Positions 1-11,463 of a stretch of DNA of 64,000 nucleotides are shown piece by piece. The first letter of the stretch is position 1. The number at the start of each line of letters is the position of its first letter. Origin of the DNA: Turbatrix aceti. Its lineage: Eukaryota; Nematoda; Chromadorea; Rhabditida; Panagrolaimidae. Below the pieces are notes generated by a model that had not been told where the DNA came from, made no database searches, and saw nothing but the letters and a program-made list of their open reading frames with translations. The translations under genes were made by a program, and so were the position numbers. Location of the stretch: positions 3,782,001 to 3,846,000 of the forward strand of contig OZ017766.1 in assembly GCA_963969345.1 (NCBI GenBank), in the 5' to 3' direction.

Positions 1-1313
1 CAAGGAGCATTCTGCGGTCTCGCTTTCTGCCAAGGTTGGCATGACCACCTACGGCGAGGCCGATGTCTCCTTCAACGGCGCGAAAAACGTGAGATTTTAT
101 TTTAAAATTCTGAACTTTTGAACTTTTTTTTCAAGGTAAAAAAAATTGGATGCATTGTTTTCAATGTCTGAACTTTTTTGTATTTTTTTGAAGCATTTTT
201 TATGTTCACTGGCACTTTTGAAAATTACTAAAAAAATTTAAAGCCGTCGCTAAGCCGCTTAACTGGTGTAATCATCTCACGAAAGCACTGACTGCACTCA
301 TGAACACCTGTTGCGGTTTTTAGAACCTCAACGGCCGAGGCGAGGTGCTGGACGCGTCGTACACGCGGACCCTCAGCGACAACAACGGCTTCAGTTTTTC
401 GTTCCTCAAGCCGAAGCTCGGCTGGCAGGAGTACTCTCGGGTGTCCGTCAATGCCTTTCGGGCCTTCGAGAACCTCCGCTGGAGCCAGGCAGAACTCATC
501 CAGACGGGCGCCGTGCTGCGGTACAGCGCCCAGTACTACAGCCGGAAGATCAGGACTTCGGTGGCTCTCAACTCGGTTTGTGCTGGCAAAAACGCAAATG
601 TTTTTGACCCAGAGTGATTTCAGTTGTGGCGAGACTTCATTGCGACAAAACAGACGCCGTTTGCCGTGCGGGAGTACGCAGGGTACACGTCCAAGTTCTC
701 GCTGGAGTACAACGTCAGCTTCGACACCCGGGACCGGCCCCTGCTGCCTACGAAGGGCATCTACGCCAGCCTCGCGAACGAGTTTGCCGGCCTCATCGGG
801 GACGCGTCTTTCACCCGGCACCAGCTCGACCTCCAATTTGCGGCGCCTTTCGTCGCGAAGACGGTGCTGTCCTTCGGCCTCCTGGCCAACGCCATCCAGA
901 CAGCGTCCGGCAAATCACTGCACCTGGCGGACCGTGCCTACCTGGGCGGAGCCCATGACGTGCGGGGCTTTGCCCTCCGCTCCATCGGGCCCCGGGCACA
1001 TCCCAGCTCTTCAGCGACGCTCGGCGGGGCGGCGACGTTCGCGGTCGCGGCGCACATCTACCGACCCCTGGTTCCTGCCGACATGCTCTTTGCCCATGCC
1101 TTTCTCACTGCCGGCGCCGTCTGCCCCGTGCGGTCCAAGTCGTGGTTCGCGGACATCACGGGGTCCCCCCGCGTCTCTGCCGGTCTCGGGATCGTGTTCG
1201 TGTTCCGGGACATGCTTCGATTCGAGCTCAATTACGTCCTCCCCTTCCGCTACTCGTCAGGCGACAGCGTGGCTCCTGGCTTCCAGTTCGGCGCCGGCAT
1301 AACTTTTCTGTGA
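1..1313 (+). CDS. SAMM50: SAM50 beta-barrel (mitochondrial outer membrane), 5' partial
   Basis: The visible exons are 2-88 (5' end outside the window), 324-575 and 624-1313; all junctions are phase 0 and the stop is TGA at 1311. The product is the C-terminal part of the Omp85-family barrel that inserts beta-barrel proteins into the mitochondrial outer membrane (SAM complex). Family hallmarks visible are DRAYLGG..VRGF, the SIGP segment, the ELNYVLPF strand and the terminal FGAGITFL strand, which closely resembles the FGAGIRFL end of human SAMM50. The N-terminal POTRA part would lie left of position 1. The ITPase gene follows 248 bp downstream on the same strand, the same neighbour relationship as gop-3 and hap-1 in the C. 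elegans gro-1 operon, so co-transcription is likely. Identity is secure; only the missing 5' end is unknown. Confidence 0.93.
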
Positions 1314-1561
1314 TCTGTCTGGTGTTTTTATCTTTCTGAAACCGTGTGAGCCCGTCGATAGGTTGTGTAAAAATGAGACTGTCTCTCGCTCGGTGGTGGT
1401 GGGTGTCGGAGAGGGGTGAAGGAGTGCCCGGCAGTCCGCGAAGCGGCCGGCCTATTGATTTTATCGATGAGCTTTGATCTGCGGGTTTTTTGAGCGTTTG
1501 AGCGCGTTTTGTTCACCCCAGTGCAAGCCTGCAGATTTTTATAGCCCCCGGGTCTATCGAG

Positions 1562-2185
1562 ATGCCCAACTACAAGGCGGAGCTGGCGAAACTCGCCCAG
1601 CCCTCGCTGCGCAAGGTCTACGTCGCGACGACGAACGCGAACAAGTTCAAGGAGCTGCGCGACCTCGCGGACGGCATCTTCGACCTCGAGATGGCTTCCG
1701 TGGACATGAGTGAGATTCAGGGCACGCTGCGCGCCGTCGTCGAGCAGAAGGCCCGCGACAGCCAGCACGCGTCCGGCGGCCGCTTTCCGCTCCTCGTCGA
1801 CGACACCGCCCTCGCCCTCGACTACCTCAGGGGATTCCCCGGCGTGTACATCAAGGACTTCCTCAAGGCCTTCGGGCCCAAGGACATCGCCGACCTCGTC
1901 AACGTCGTGCCGGACAAAAACGGCGCCACAGCCCAGTGCGCACTCGCGTTTGTGCCCAGCGAGGACCAGCAGCCCATCGTCGTGATCGGCGAGGTCGCCG
2001 GCAACATCCACGCCAGGGACGACGGCGTGTACCAAGGCTTCGGCTTTGACCCCGTCTTTTACCCCACCGCGCAGCCGGAAGTCGCGTTTTCAGATCTCAC
2101 GACGTCGCAGAAGAGTCAGCTGAGTCATCGCGCGCATGCTTTTCTCCTTCTCGTCCAGGAGTTGGCTGCGCGCAAGATTTTGTAG
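1562..2185 (+). CDS. ITPA: Inosine triphosphate pyrophosphatase (HAM1/ITPA family)
   Basis: A single-exon gene of 207 aa, close to the usual family length (human 194). The enzyme hydrolyses ITP, dITP and XTP to monophosphates and so cleans the nucleotide pool. Visible family motifs are the N-terminal substrate loop TTNANKFKEL (usually TGNAKKxEE), VDDTALAL around residues 79-86, GFPGVYIK, GFGFDPVF and the C-terminal SHRAHA. The two-residue change in the first loop (TTNAN for TGNAK) is mild. The start is the first ATG of the frame, preceded by a pyrimidine-rich stretch and a CAG that could serve as a trans-splice acceptor. It lies 248 bp behind SAM50 on the same strand and probably shares an operon with it (hap-1 position of the gro-1 operon). 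Confidence 0.94.
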   Translation: MPNYKAELAKLAQPSLRKVYVATTNANKFKELRDLADGIFDLEMASVDMSEIQGTLRAVVEQKARDSQHASGGRFPLLVDDTALALDYLRGFPGVYIKDFLKAFGPKDIADLVNVVPDKNGATAQCALAFVPSEDQQPIVVIGEVAGNIHARDDGVYQGFGFDPVFYPTAQPEVAFSDLTTSQKSQLSHRAHAFLLLVQELAARKIL

Positions 2186-2675
2186 CCGTCTTTTTTTTCA
2201 GTTTTCATTTGTTGTTGAGTTTTTTCAAGGATAAAGTTGACGTTTCGTCGAAAAAAGAGTTTTTAGGGCTTTGACTGTGATTTTTGACATCAGACATTTT
2301 TCCTCTTCACGGGCGCTATGGTCGGAGCGTGGAATTGTATGGAGCTCGAATTCCATCCAGGCTCGAGGCAAAAGAACAATTACGATCATTTTTGCAACTC
2401 AACCGTGCTGGCAAAAACTGCACTTCCTTGATTGGTAGTACACGCTTTTTTATCAGCATAATCTGCTTTTTATACAAGCGCAGGTAGCGGTACCACAGAG
2501 CTGTCCTGATAGGCGAAATACCCGCAGATTGCTACCATTCTGCTGCCAGGAGCCGTAATGTGATGTAATTGATGACGGACGCCCGGCGATAAGCACCTGG
2601 AGCTTCTTTGCCCGGCCCCCTTGGATCCGCGAGATCGATTCGCCTTTTGTGAGTGGCTTGTCATTCATCAGCAAC
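2186..2675 (+). other. Intergenic, ITPase to propeller gene
   Basis: No gene is supported in these 490 bp. The stretch just before 2676 ends in TCATTCATCAG, a plausible trans-splice acceptor 5 nt before the next start codon. The spacing is wider than typical operon spacing, so it is unclear whether the next gene belongs to the same transcription unit. Confidence 0.5.
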
Positions 2676-5118
2676 ATGCACCTGAGGACAACGACCGTCC
2701 TGCTCGTCGTCCTGGCCTTCGGGGGCGCAGCGGGCGCTGGCTTCCCGGATGAGCCGTACCTGGCCAACATCCAGCAGCTGACGACGGGCGGCAGCCACAC
2801 GCGACCCGCCCTCAGCGCGGACGGCAAGAGTCTCGTCTTCACGGGTCGCGGCGAGCCCTACGGCATGCCCTGCGACCAGGTGTATCGCCTCAACCTGCTC
2901 AACATCAGCGAGACGCCGATCCGCATCAGTCCGGGCTTCGGCGTCGCGACGGGAGCGCGGTTCATCGAGAACACCGGTCTCATCCTAATGCAGGCGAACC
3001 TGAACAAGGTGACTTTCGATTTGAAGGTCAACCTCACGGCGGGCCAAACATGCCCCACACACATCTGCGACACCGCCAACGCACCTGCCGCGTGCCAGGG
3101 CGCTCACTGGCGCATCTACACGGATTCCGACGTGTTCTCCTTCAATCCCTATGGCAACATCCACGAGCAGCGTACGGACGGCGCCTCTTTTGACGCCGTC
3201 ATCACGCTTTCCGTCGACAACGAAGAGACCCTCTACTTTTCACACTACGATGAAAATGGCGTGAATATCTTTGTCAACAGCTCGACGAACAACTACAACA
3301 TCTCCCAGGTAACTTTCTTCAACTCCTCGGCCTTCGCGGCAGGTGCGGCCGTCAGCGCCGACGGCAACACTCTGGTGTACCACGCCGTCGTGCCTTCCGT
3401 CAACGACACTGGCTTTTCCGCGACGCTCAACCAATCTCTGGCGTGAGTGGGCTTTGTTTTCATTCGCATCCGCTATTTGTTTTTAGGAACCAGATTCTGC
3501 CGACATCGACGCTGCAGGTTTATCAAACGGGCGCCAATCTTTGGATTCCGAGGCCTCTGATCACTCCGGTGAACTCGACAAGCTACGGACCTGTTTTTGC
3601 ATCCGCAGACGGCAGTTACGTCATCTTCACGCAGACAGCTCAGAACGACGTGTCGCGACTCGTGCTGTACAACCTCCTGGATGACACTTCGCTGCCGCTG
3701 AGCACTCTGCAGCCGGGCGTGTCGACGTTCGACGCGTTCGTGTCTGTCGACTTCAAAACAGTCGTCTTTGTCAGCAATAGAACGAGCCAAGGCAGCCAGG
3801 TGTTCGTCGCCGACCTGGTGCTGCCGGAGTCAAACAGCAGCACCCCCTCGACACTGAGAAGAGTGTCCACCAACGCCGCGGAAGCCCCTGCGTGCTGGAA
3901 GGACAAGGAAACGGTGCCCTACGACAACATTGTCCACTACGAGAATGAAACCGCGTTCAAGAACGTCAAGCAGCTGACTTTCGGGGGAGAAAACGCAGAA
4001 GGCTACTTCAGCTTCGACAACAACTGGCTGACCATCCAGGCCGAGTACTACGGCACCAACTGCGACCAGATCTACCGGATCGACCTGTGCAAGGACCCCG
4101 GCGAGCAGCTCTACCAGAAGTCTTCGACCGGCATCGGCGTCTGCACGTGCTCTTTCATCTTCCCGGACAACAAGCACTCCCTCTACGCAGGCACGTTCAA
4201 GAGCGTCACCTTCGGCCCCCAAATGTTGCCTGCCGATGAAACGTGCCCCGTCAAGGCATGCCACAACCCCGTGTATCTCGCAAACGCGACGTTCAACAAG
4301 ACGTGTTCAGAGGGGGCTTACCTGTGGGACATCTACCCCGAGTACGACATCTACAAGGTCAACGAGTACGGCGTCATCGTGCAGCAACTCACCAACACTC
4401 CTGGCTACGACGCGGAGGGCGTCATCTCGCCCGACGGCAAACTCATCGCGTTTACGAGCATCCGCAGCGGCGATCTCGAGCTCCACGTCATGAATCTCGA
4501 CGGCACCGGTCTGCGCCAGGTGAGTTCTGCCGAGCCTTGCTTAATAAACACTCGGTGGTTCAGGTAACGTTCGAAGAAGGCTACGATGGAGGGTCGTTCT
4601 TCTCCCCGGACAGCAAGCGACTCATCTTCCGCGCGTCGAGACCCAAGACAAAGGAAGAGCTCGAAGAGTACCGCATGCTGCTCGCGTTCAACGTCGTCAA
4701 ACCGACCAAGATGGAGCTCTTCGTCGTCGACCTGGAGACCAACATCACCACCCAGCTCACCGACCTCGGCGTCGCCAGCTGGGCGCCCTACTACCTGCCC
4801 AACAACAAGCAGGTCATCTTCAGCTCCAATTATAACACCTCCGCGAACGCGTTCGAGGACTTTGCGCTCTGGGTCTGCGACGACGACGGCGTCAACAAGA
4901 ACCTCGCCCGGGTCACGATGGGTTACAAGGAGTTTGCGAGCTTCCCCATGTTCAGCTTCGACGGAAAGAAACTCGTCTTCGGCAGCACGCGCAACCAGTC
5001 CAGCATGTACGACATCAACCTCTTCATCACGGACTGGGTCGGCTTCAGCCACGCAGGCTCCGCGGCCCCCGCCTGGGCCAGGCTTTTCATCTTTGCCTTG
5101 TTCATCTACCTGTTGTGA
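2676..5118 (+). CDS. Secreted TolB/WD40-like (PD40) double beta-propeller protein, probably GPI-anchored
   Basis: Exons are 2676-3442, 3487-4519 and 4564-5118, giving 784 aa. The ATG at 2676 is chosen over an upstream in-frame GTG because a clean signal peptide (LLVVLAFGGAAGAG) begins there. The protein carries PD40 repeats of the form SPDGKxIxFxS...LxVMNLDGTGLRQVT, best seen in the last third. It is internally duplicated: an N-terminal block with QQLTTGG..CDQVYRLNL is echoed by KQLTFGG..CDQIYRIDL about 430 residues later, each followed by a similar Cys-containing segment and a WDIYPEYDIY/WRIYTDSDVF motif. Many N-x-S/T sequons support secretion. The C-terminus has small residues followed by a hydrophobic tail without a basic stop, typical of a GPI signal. 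The family is TolB-like; no enzymatic activity can be inferred. Confidence 0.85.
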
Positions 5119-5320
5119 TTAGGGGTTTATCAGTGATACATCAGCGGTATTAATGGAAGTCCCGTCGTCAGTCGGGCCAAAGGCACCAGAAGGCCAAAGT
5201 GAGGCGGCCCGAGGAGGGAATATGTAAGTGCAATCCGGGGTGCAAGCAAGGTTGCGAAGCGGGCGTGGCCCTCGTGCGTTCGCTCGTCGGCAGAGATCTA
5301 TCAAGCGTGGGGGGGGGTGG

Positions 5321-5326
5321 AATAAA
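5321..5326 (+). terminator. Poly(A) signal AATAAA for the propeller gene
   Basis: A canonical AATAAA lies 203 nt after the TGA of the propeller gene and 25 nt before the stop of the convergent IPPK gene, so the two transcripts probably meet or overlap here. Confidence 0.5.
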
Positions 5327-5350
5327 TAATCCGGCTTTGCTCCACACCGG

Positions 5351-6960
5351 TCAGTTGTCGTTGTCGTTCTCGGTCGGTCGGGCAGGAAAATGGCCCGGCA
5401 CGCACGGCCGACGAACGCCCGGATTCTCGCGGATGAAGCGGGCGCCTTCCATAAACCGCGAAAACGCATTCACCAGGTTTTTCGGCGTTTTGGGGTCCAG
5501 GTCGACGACTTTGGCCGAATAGGCGAAGAAAACATCTGAATTTGGGTCATTCAGGTCCCGGTTGACGCGGACAATGTTCGGCAGCAGCGCGGATCCTGCT
5601 TCGATGGCCTCGGAGATCGGGACTTGTCTGAGGGAGACCATGACGCTGCAGTCCTTCACAGTCGCCGCGCAGAAGTACCTCTCGAGCAGGGACATGGGAT
5701 CGGCGGCTGCAAAGGAGGCGATCGTCTTCCCAATGAGCCTGTCCTTGTCGTGGAGCTTGGATTGCTGGCTGTAGGCGAGCGACGTGTACAGCTCGTGGGC
5801 GGTCACAATGCCAATGGGGTCGAGTTGCTGGACTTCGAGGAGAGCTCCGAGGACGCTGCCAGAAGACAGACCGAAGGGCGTGGCGGGGTCGGGAACGCCA
5901 GCCAGGATGCGGCAGAGGGCCGGGACGAGAGTCGAAGTCACATCGCCGCTGGCAGGGGTCGGAAAGAGCAGCGCATCCAGGGCACGCTCCGGGAGATAGG
6001 CCTCGTCGCTGTAGACCATGGTGCCGTTGATAAAAACCCTCAGGTTACGATGAGGGTCGCGGAAGAGGGAATTCAGGGCGGATTGCATGCGGGGGAGGTC
6101 CCCGCTGAACAGGTCCAGGGGACAGAAGTCGTACATTTTGTCGTACGCCGCGTTTTTCCACTTTTCGATCTGAATTTAATCCTGCTTTCAAAAGTCAAAG
6201 AATAAAGTGCTCACCTGCATGACACAGTTGTTGCAAAATGGCAAATCGACGCCGGGATGCTGCTGGAAGAAGCCCTGCTTGGGCTTGAGTTCCACGGTGA
6301 TGGTCGGGTGGCCTTCAAGCCCCCGGATGCGTTCCGGGATGAAAGTCAGATCGCTCATCTCGAGCGCCGTGACACAGCGAATGTTTTGGGAGATTGCAAG
6401 AGCGCAGTCGTCGAGCGGAAGTCGGCTGACGGAAGACGAACACTTAGTCGCCGTGACCAGATCCGCCATCGTGTCCGCTTTCAGCGTTCGAAAAGCAGGC
6501 AGCTGAAACGGGGCTGTTTTTGCTCTCAAACGTTCAATTGCATCTGTCGGGTCATTATCCTGACAGGAAAACAAAAAAAGGCCTCAAAAGATTGACGGGA
6601 GCAACAAAAAAATATTTCATATAACAACGAACCTTTGCCAGGTGGTGGACATGCTGGATGGGCAGCAGGACAATCCTGGGCTTCACCAGGAACTCGGACG
6701 AGATGAGAGGAGCGATGAGGTTCTCCAGGTAAGCAGTCGTGATGTGGCACTTCGGCTTGATGGACACCTTGCCAGATTTGCGTTGTTTCGCAAAGCGCCA
6801 CACGATTCTGAAGACAGAGAATTTTGAAATTAGCACAATGACATAAAAAAACATACCGTTCCCCAGTTCGCCGGTTTTTGGCACTGATGACGAAATTCGC
6901 ACCCCCTTCGCCCCGGAAGCAGAACCCGTTGTGATCAAACACGTTGACAAAGGTGAGCAT
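5351..6960 (-). CDS. IPPK: Inositol-pentakisphosphate 2-kinase (IP5 2-kinase)
   Basis: Exons, in transcript order, are 6960-6857, 6807-6633, 6559-6215 and 6169-5351, giving 480 aa (human 491). The enzyme phosphorylates Ins(1,3,4,5,6)P5 to phytate. Family motifs in order are the N-terminal FRGEGGANFV glycine loop, VSIKPKCHI, the diagnostic VELKPKQGF followed by a CNNC pair, CPLDLFSGD with NLRVFINGTMVY, VKDCSVMVSL and the AKVVDLDPKTPKNL segment near the C-terminus. The start ATG at 6960 places the glycine loop at about residue 16, as in the human protein. The gene is convergent with the propeller gene and divergent from NRDE2. Exon phases close exactly and identity is secure. Confidence 0.92.
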
Positions 6961-7784
6961 GGTGGACACGACAGAAAATATAAGGCTCCGAATGCACAGC
7001 ACTGCTTTCGCAAGCCACGGAGGAAAAACACAGACGCAGCCGAGACACGTATAAATACCACTTACGGCGGCGGTGCACTTTAGACGCCTCGATGAAGCAC
7101 CCCCCGCAGCACAGCGACCACGGCTACGCCAGGCGAGTCCTCTTGCACGCCAGATGCACGCTTCCGCCCCGATCACGAGGCCCGCCACAGCAACATGGGT
7201 GATGGGAATGACGTGGTGGCTAGCGGGAAAACAATGTGAAAATCGTCATCCCCACCGACGATGAGTCACGTTCCAGCTCCAAGGCGCCTGAAAAGATAAC
7301 CAAACATGCGGAAGTGGAGACAACACTTCACAGAGTACGCACGAGCATCGAAAAAGAGAAGGAGAGCGGCTCACCTGCTCAGAAGCGCGGAAACAACGGC
7401 TCAAAAACCACGCACGAGTGTGTGTACAACCAAAAACAGAAAAACTACGTCTCTTGCTAAATGCACCTGGAAATTAGGCGTACAACGATAAACGTGAAAA
7501 GTGGGAACAGAAAAGTCGTGACCAAATCAATAATGCAGTGCTAAAAAGGGAAACGATACATCCGAAAGCAGAAGAAACAAACATCAGGAGAACAAAGGGA
7601 TAACGGTCGAAAGTTCGAGCGAACGTAAAAATTCCATAAATAGAGCCCCCTGGCAAAGTGTGTCTAAAATGCAACTTCAAATTTTTTGTTTTTCTTTCCA
7701 CGCTGATTTCGCACGTTGCATCGACACGTTGGAAACGATATTGTATCTGGATGTTCGTATCTTGATCTCAACACCGTCGTAATT
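6961..7784. other. Divergent intergenic region between IPPK and NRDE2
   Basis: About 0.8 kb separating two divergent start codons, so it should hold promoters for both. Open frames here are short and show no family resemblance. Nothing else is supported. Confidence 0.5.
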
Positions 7785-10700
7785 ATGTTTCCCAGTGGCG
7801 TGCGGAAGACCGAGAGGGATTCTGACTCATCGCGGAGCTCTAAGACCAGTTATTCGAGCTTTGCTGGAAATAGCCGTAGTCGATGGCGGCCGGAGGCGAG
7901 AGAACAGTCCTACCGAGACCACGTTCTTACCGATCGGGAGAAGGAGAAGGAACGGTTGCGGCACGAAGAGCGCGAGAAGAAGAGGCGGCGGAAGGAGGAA
8001 GAGGACGAAGACTACGTCCACAGGAAGAAGAGACACTTTGGCGCCTACGGCGTCGACTCCGAAGATGACGAGTCTGATATCGAAGGCCCGGTGGTGCTTG
8101 CCAGCGTAGGTTTTTGGGTTTTATTTGTTTGGGGGTTTTATGTGTTATGGCTTTTTTTAGTCTTCAGATAGTGATGATTCACCCTCAAAAAGCGATTCCA
8201 GACTGAGTGCACCGGTACGCAAGGTCCCAGCACTCAAGTACGAATTTATCAAGGATGACGTGGACGGCCATGCCATGCCTCAGGTGTTTGCCGACGTTGA
8301 GGGGCAGTACTTTGTGCCGGTCGATTGCAGCGAAATCGTGCTTCAAAACGAGCACGAGAATCGAAAAAAACGCCTAAAACGTCGGCTGACAAGTCAGGTG
8401 CATCGCCGGGATCTCGATACGCAGCGAGTCGAATCTCAGTTCGAAGAACTCTCCTTCGACCAACTCCGACGGAGCGGAAACCTCATTGCGTACCCCGAGA
8501 TGCCGATCAATATCACGAAGAACGTGTTTATTCCGAGGTTCGAGCAGCCCATCGACCTGTCCAGCATGACGAGAGAGGAGTTTGACAACTTCCGCTATCG
8601 AACAGTGTTCTCGCAGATCTCGGCTACCGATCGGGACACGTTCTACAAAACTACGCTGTCCCGGAATCCGGATGACTGCGAAATGTGGATCTGCCGGATC
8701 AAGCTGCAGGACGAGCTCTTTCCGGACGCGAGAGCGGCGAATCTCGAGCGAAAGTTGGCAATGGTCAAGGAGGCCAAAAAGCACTGCGCTGCCAATATCG
8801 ACATTTGGCTCTGCGAAGTGCAGCTCATGGTCGAAAAGTTCGGCAGCGCGTCTGACGAGGTCAAAAATCATTGGGAGAAGGTTTGTTTTTTGCTCTTTCA
8901 TCGTAACTGACAAAAACGATGGTTTTATCGTTTTTCAGCTTACGATGACAATTTTCCCCAACAATATCAAAGCTTGGCGGGAACGCATCGTCGCTTTCAG
9001 AAACGACTCCAATGTCTTCAAATTCAATGAATATGTTAGTTTTGCTTGCTTTCGATTTAGGTAAACGTGTTTACGTGTTTTTGCAGGAAAAACTGATCCA
9101 GAAATGCCTAAAAAGGCTGTCTGCCATCCTGAACGGCTCTTTCAGGTCGCATCCTCCCCAGCAGGGCACCGCCGAGTTCATGATCGAGCTGGTGCTCTCT
9201 GCGACGGGCGTGGCCATCGAGTGCGGCTTCGTGCACCGCGTCATCGGCATTCTCCAGGCGTACATCGAGTTTTACCTCTTCAGTCCGCCGAATTTGGGGA
9301 CGCACGAAAAGCGGCTTCAGATGTTTGCCAACGTGTTCAACAGCAACCTACTCAAAGTCGGCGACAAGTCGGAGACCACGCATTGGGATCAGGTCACCAC
9401 GAATCATACCTACACTTTTTTTGATTCGGACAACAACGAAACTATCTCCTTCGAAGACGAAAAACACGGTTGGTTGGTTTTTATTTATTTTGTTCCTGTT
9501 TCAAAATTATTGCGCGATTTATTTTCAGAGCTGCAAAATCTGCTTCAAGACTACGAGCCGGAGGTCCAAGACGAGACCAAAAGCTACTGCCAGCGATGGG
9601 CAGCGTGCGAGGTTCTGACGACGAAGGTCTTCTGGAAGCCAACGATCAACAAATTCACCTCGTTCGCGGACTACGTATTTCCGCAGGTCCACAACGCCTT
9701 TGCCGACATTGAGCCGTATCTCATCAACTTCGTCGACAATGCCCAGTTCCAGGCCGAGCAGATTATCTTCGGCATCATCCACCAGCTTGGATTCGAGATC
9801 CCCGGCATCCCGGTCACGGATATCGCCTCGCTCTGCGCCCACTTTGGCGTCGGGAATCTCGTGCCCAGAATTCAGCACTGGAACGGCATGGACGTCTTCA
9901 TGCAGAACATTTTCAAATCGCTGAGCACGAAAACGATCAGTCTGCGGTGCCATGTGGCCATTGTTCTCTCGGTCGTTTCAACCTGCAAACAAAGGCTGGA
10001 AGACGAAGAGATGACCTTTGTGCAGGCCCAAAAATCGCTGATAGACACGCTCAAGCAGTTCATGGTCGGTTCTTCCAAGACGTTGCAGTACTGTGTCATG
10101 TCCTACATCATCGAGGGGGTTGGTTTCTAAATATTTATTTTTTATGTTTTTTTTTTTTATGTTTTGGGATTCTTTTAGCTCCACGAACTCGCTCAGGTCG
10201 ATGGCAAGGACCACGCAGCCGAACTGAAGCTCATCATGGTAGGCATGGCGCGGTCTGTCCCCTGTGGCATCGTTTTTGGCACGACGACAGATCGCTCCGA
10301 AGTCCACAGCGCGCTGCGTCTCGTGCGGTCCATCTGCCGCCTGCTGCCGTCGTTCGTGCCGGGAACGCAGACCAAGTTCACGAAATTGTCTTACCTGAAG
10401 CAGGTCGGATCTTACGGCAGGTTTGACGAGAACGAGGAAGTCACCCGCGAATTATCCGAAGGCGCGTTCACTCTCTGGAAAGCCAAATTCGCGAATCTGA
10501 GCCACAACGACTGGACGCCTCCTCCCGACTCGCCCTGGCTGGGGACGATCGGCGAGTTCGTCATCGAGCTCGCGGCGACGATGCACGTCGAGATGGAGCC
10601 TGACGCGGGCGTCAAACTCATCAGCTACCGGTCGTACTTCAGCCGGGACGTGCTGGACAACATCGAAGACCTCGCCGTCGTCTTCATAAAAGGCTCTTTT

Positions 10701-11303
10701 AAACTCGCAGCGGCCGACTTTTGTCCCCGTCACGAGTACGGAAAAATCGTCGATCAGCTGCTCGGATTCGTCAATCGTTACCCGAGGAACGTATTCTTCT
10801 TCCACCGGTACATTCAGGAGCTCAACGACATCGACGTCGTTCACTTTATCATGCAGAACGACAACATCGAAGGTTGGTTGGCTCTTGGACGTTTTTGTGC
10901 TCACAGGGGTGTTTGTCTTTCAGACAACTACACCAAGGTCCTCCGCTCGGTCTACGGCGTGAGCAAGGCGATCGGCGAGTGGTTCAGCCACGGCTCGTTT
11001 GAGAGCCTGCTGGACTCGGTCATGGAGAACGCGCGACTCTGCAACTACACCATGATCCCGGATTCCTACCTCCTGCGGCACATGATGATGCTATGCGCCG
11101 ACAGCCGAAACGAGGAGGCCTTCCTCGAGTGCCGCAGCGTGTGCCCGTGGTCCAAGGGCCTCGTGCTGCAGGCAGCTGACAACGACCGTCGGGTCGACTC
11201 CAGGTGGGAGACGTACCCCACCGTCGCCCGGGATTCTGGCCATTTTCTGTTCTACTCGTCTTTGGACTTTAAAACCATGCTCTCAGGCTTCAAGTCTGAA
11301 TAA
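7785..11303 (+). CDS. NRDE2: NRDE2 homologue (nuclear RNAi / RNA surveillance factor)
   Basis: Exons are 7785-8105, 8161-8880, 8939-9034, 9087-9468, 9529-10118, 10179-10872 and 10924-11303, giving 1060 aa (human 1164). The N-terminus is charged, with RS/KE/RRRK stretches and an acidic SEDDESD patch, as in other NRDE2 proteins. The body is helical HAT-like repeats; the diagnostic entry block resembles the human RENPRDVELWMAFVAFQDE motif (here residues around RNPDDCEMWICRIKLQDE), and the tail has the NCPWAK-like motif CPWSKGLVLQAA. In C. elegans NRDE-2 acts in nuclear RNAi with small-RNA-loaded Argonautes; mammalian NRDE2 works with MTR4. Intron 10873-10923 is 51 nt without a stop, so it could be missed as coding. 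ATG at 7785 is the first in frame. Confidence 0.88.
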
Positions 11304-11463
11304 TTGTTTGATACTGTTTTTGCAATTTTTATCCTGTTGATACGTGTCATAACGACCTGTTCTTGCCAGATGATGTGCATGCAAATTTGAGTGAAGGGTC
11401 GAATCAGCCCTGGAAATACCTGTTGAGGGCATTTGCGCACACTTGCTCACGGTCTGACGCGAC

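Noticed and set aside
2649..2675. Upstream GTG start adding nine residues to the propeller protein
   Set aside because: The signal peptide starts at the ATG at 2676 and an acceptor-like AG lies between the two.
10873..10923. Reading NRDE2 through without an intron
   Set aside because: The 51-nt stretch is stop-free but has a donor and CTTTCAG acceptor, and the residues it adds fit no homologue.
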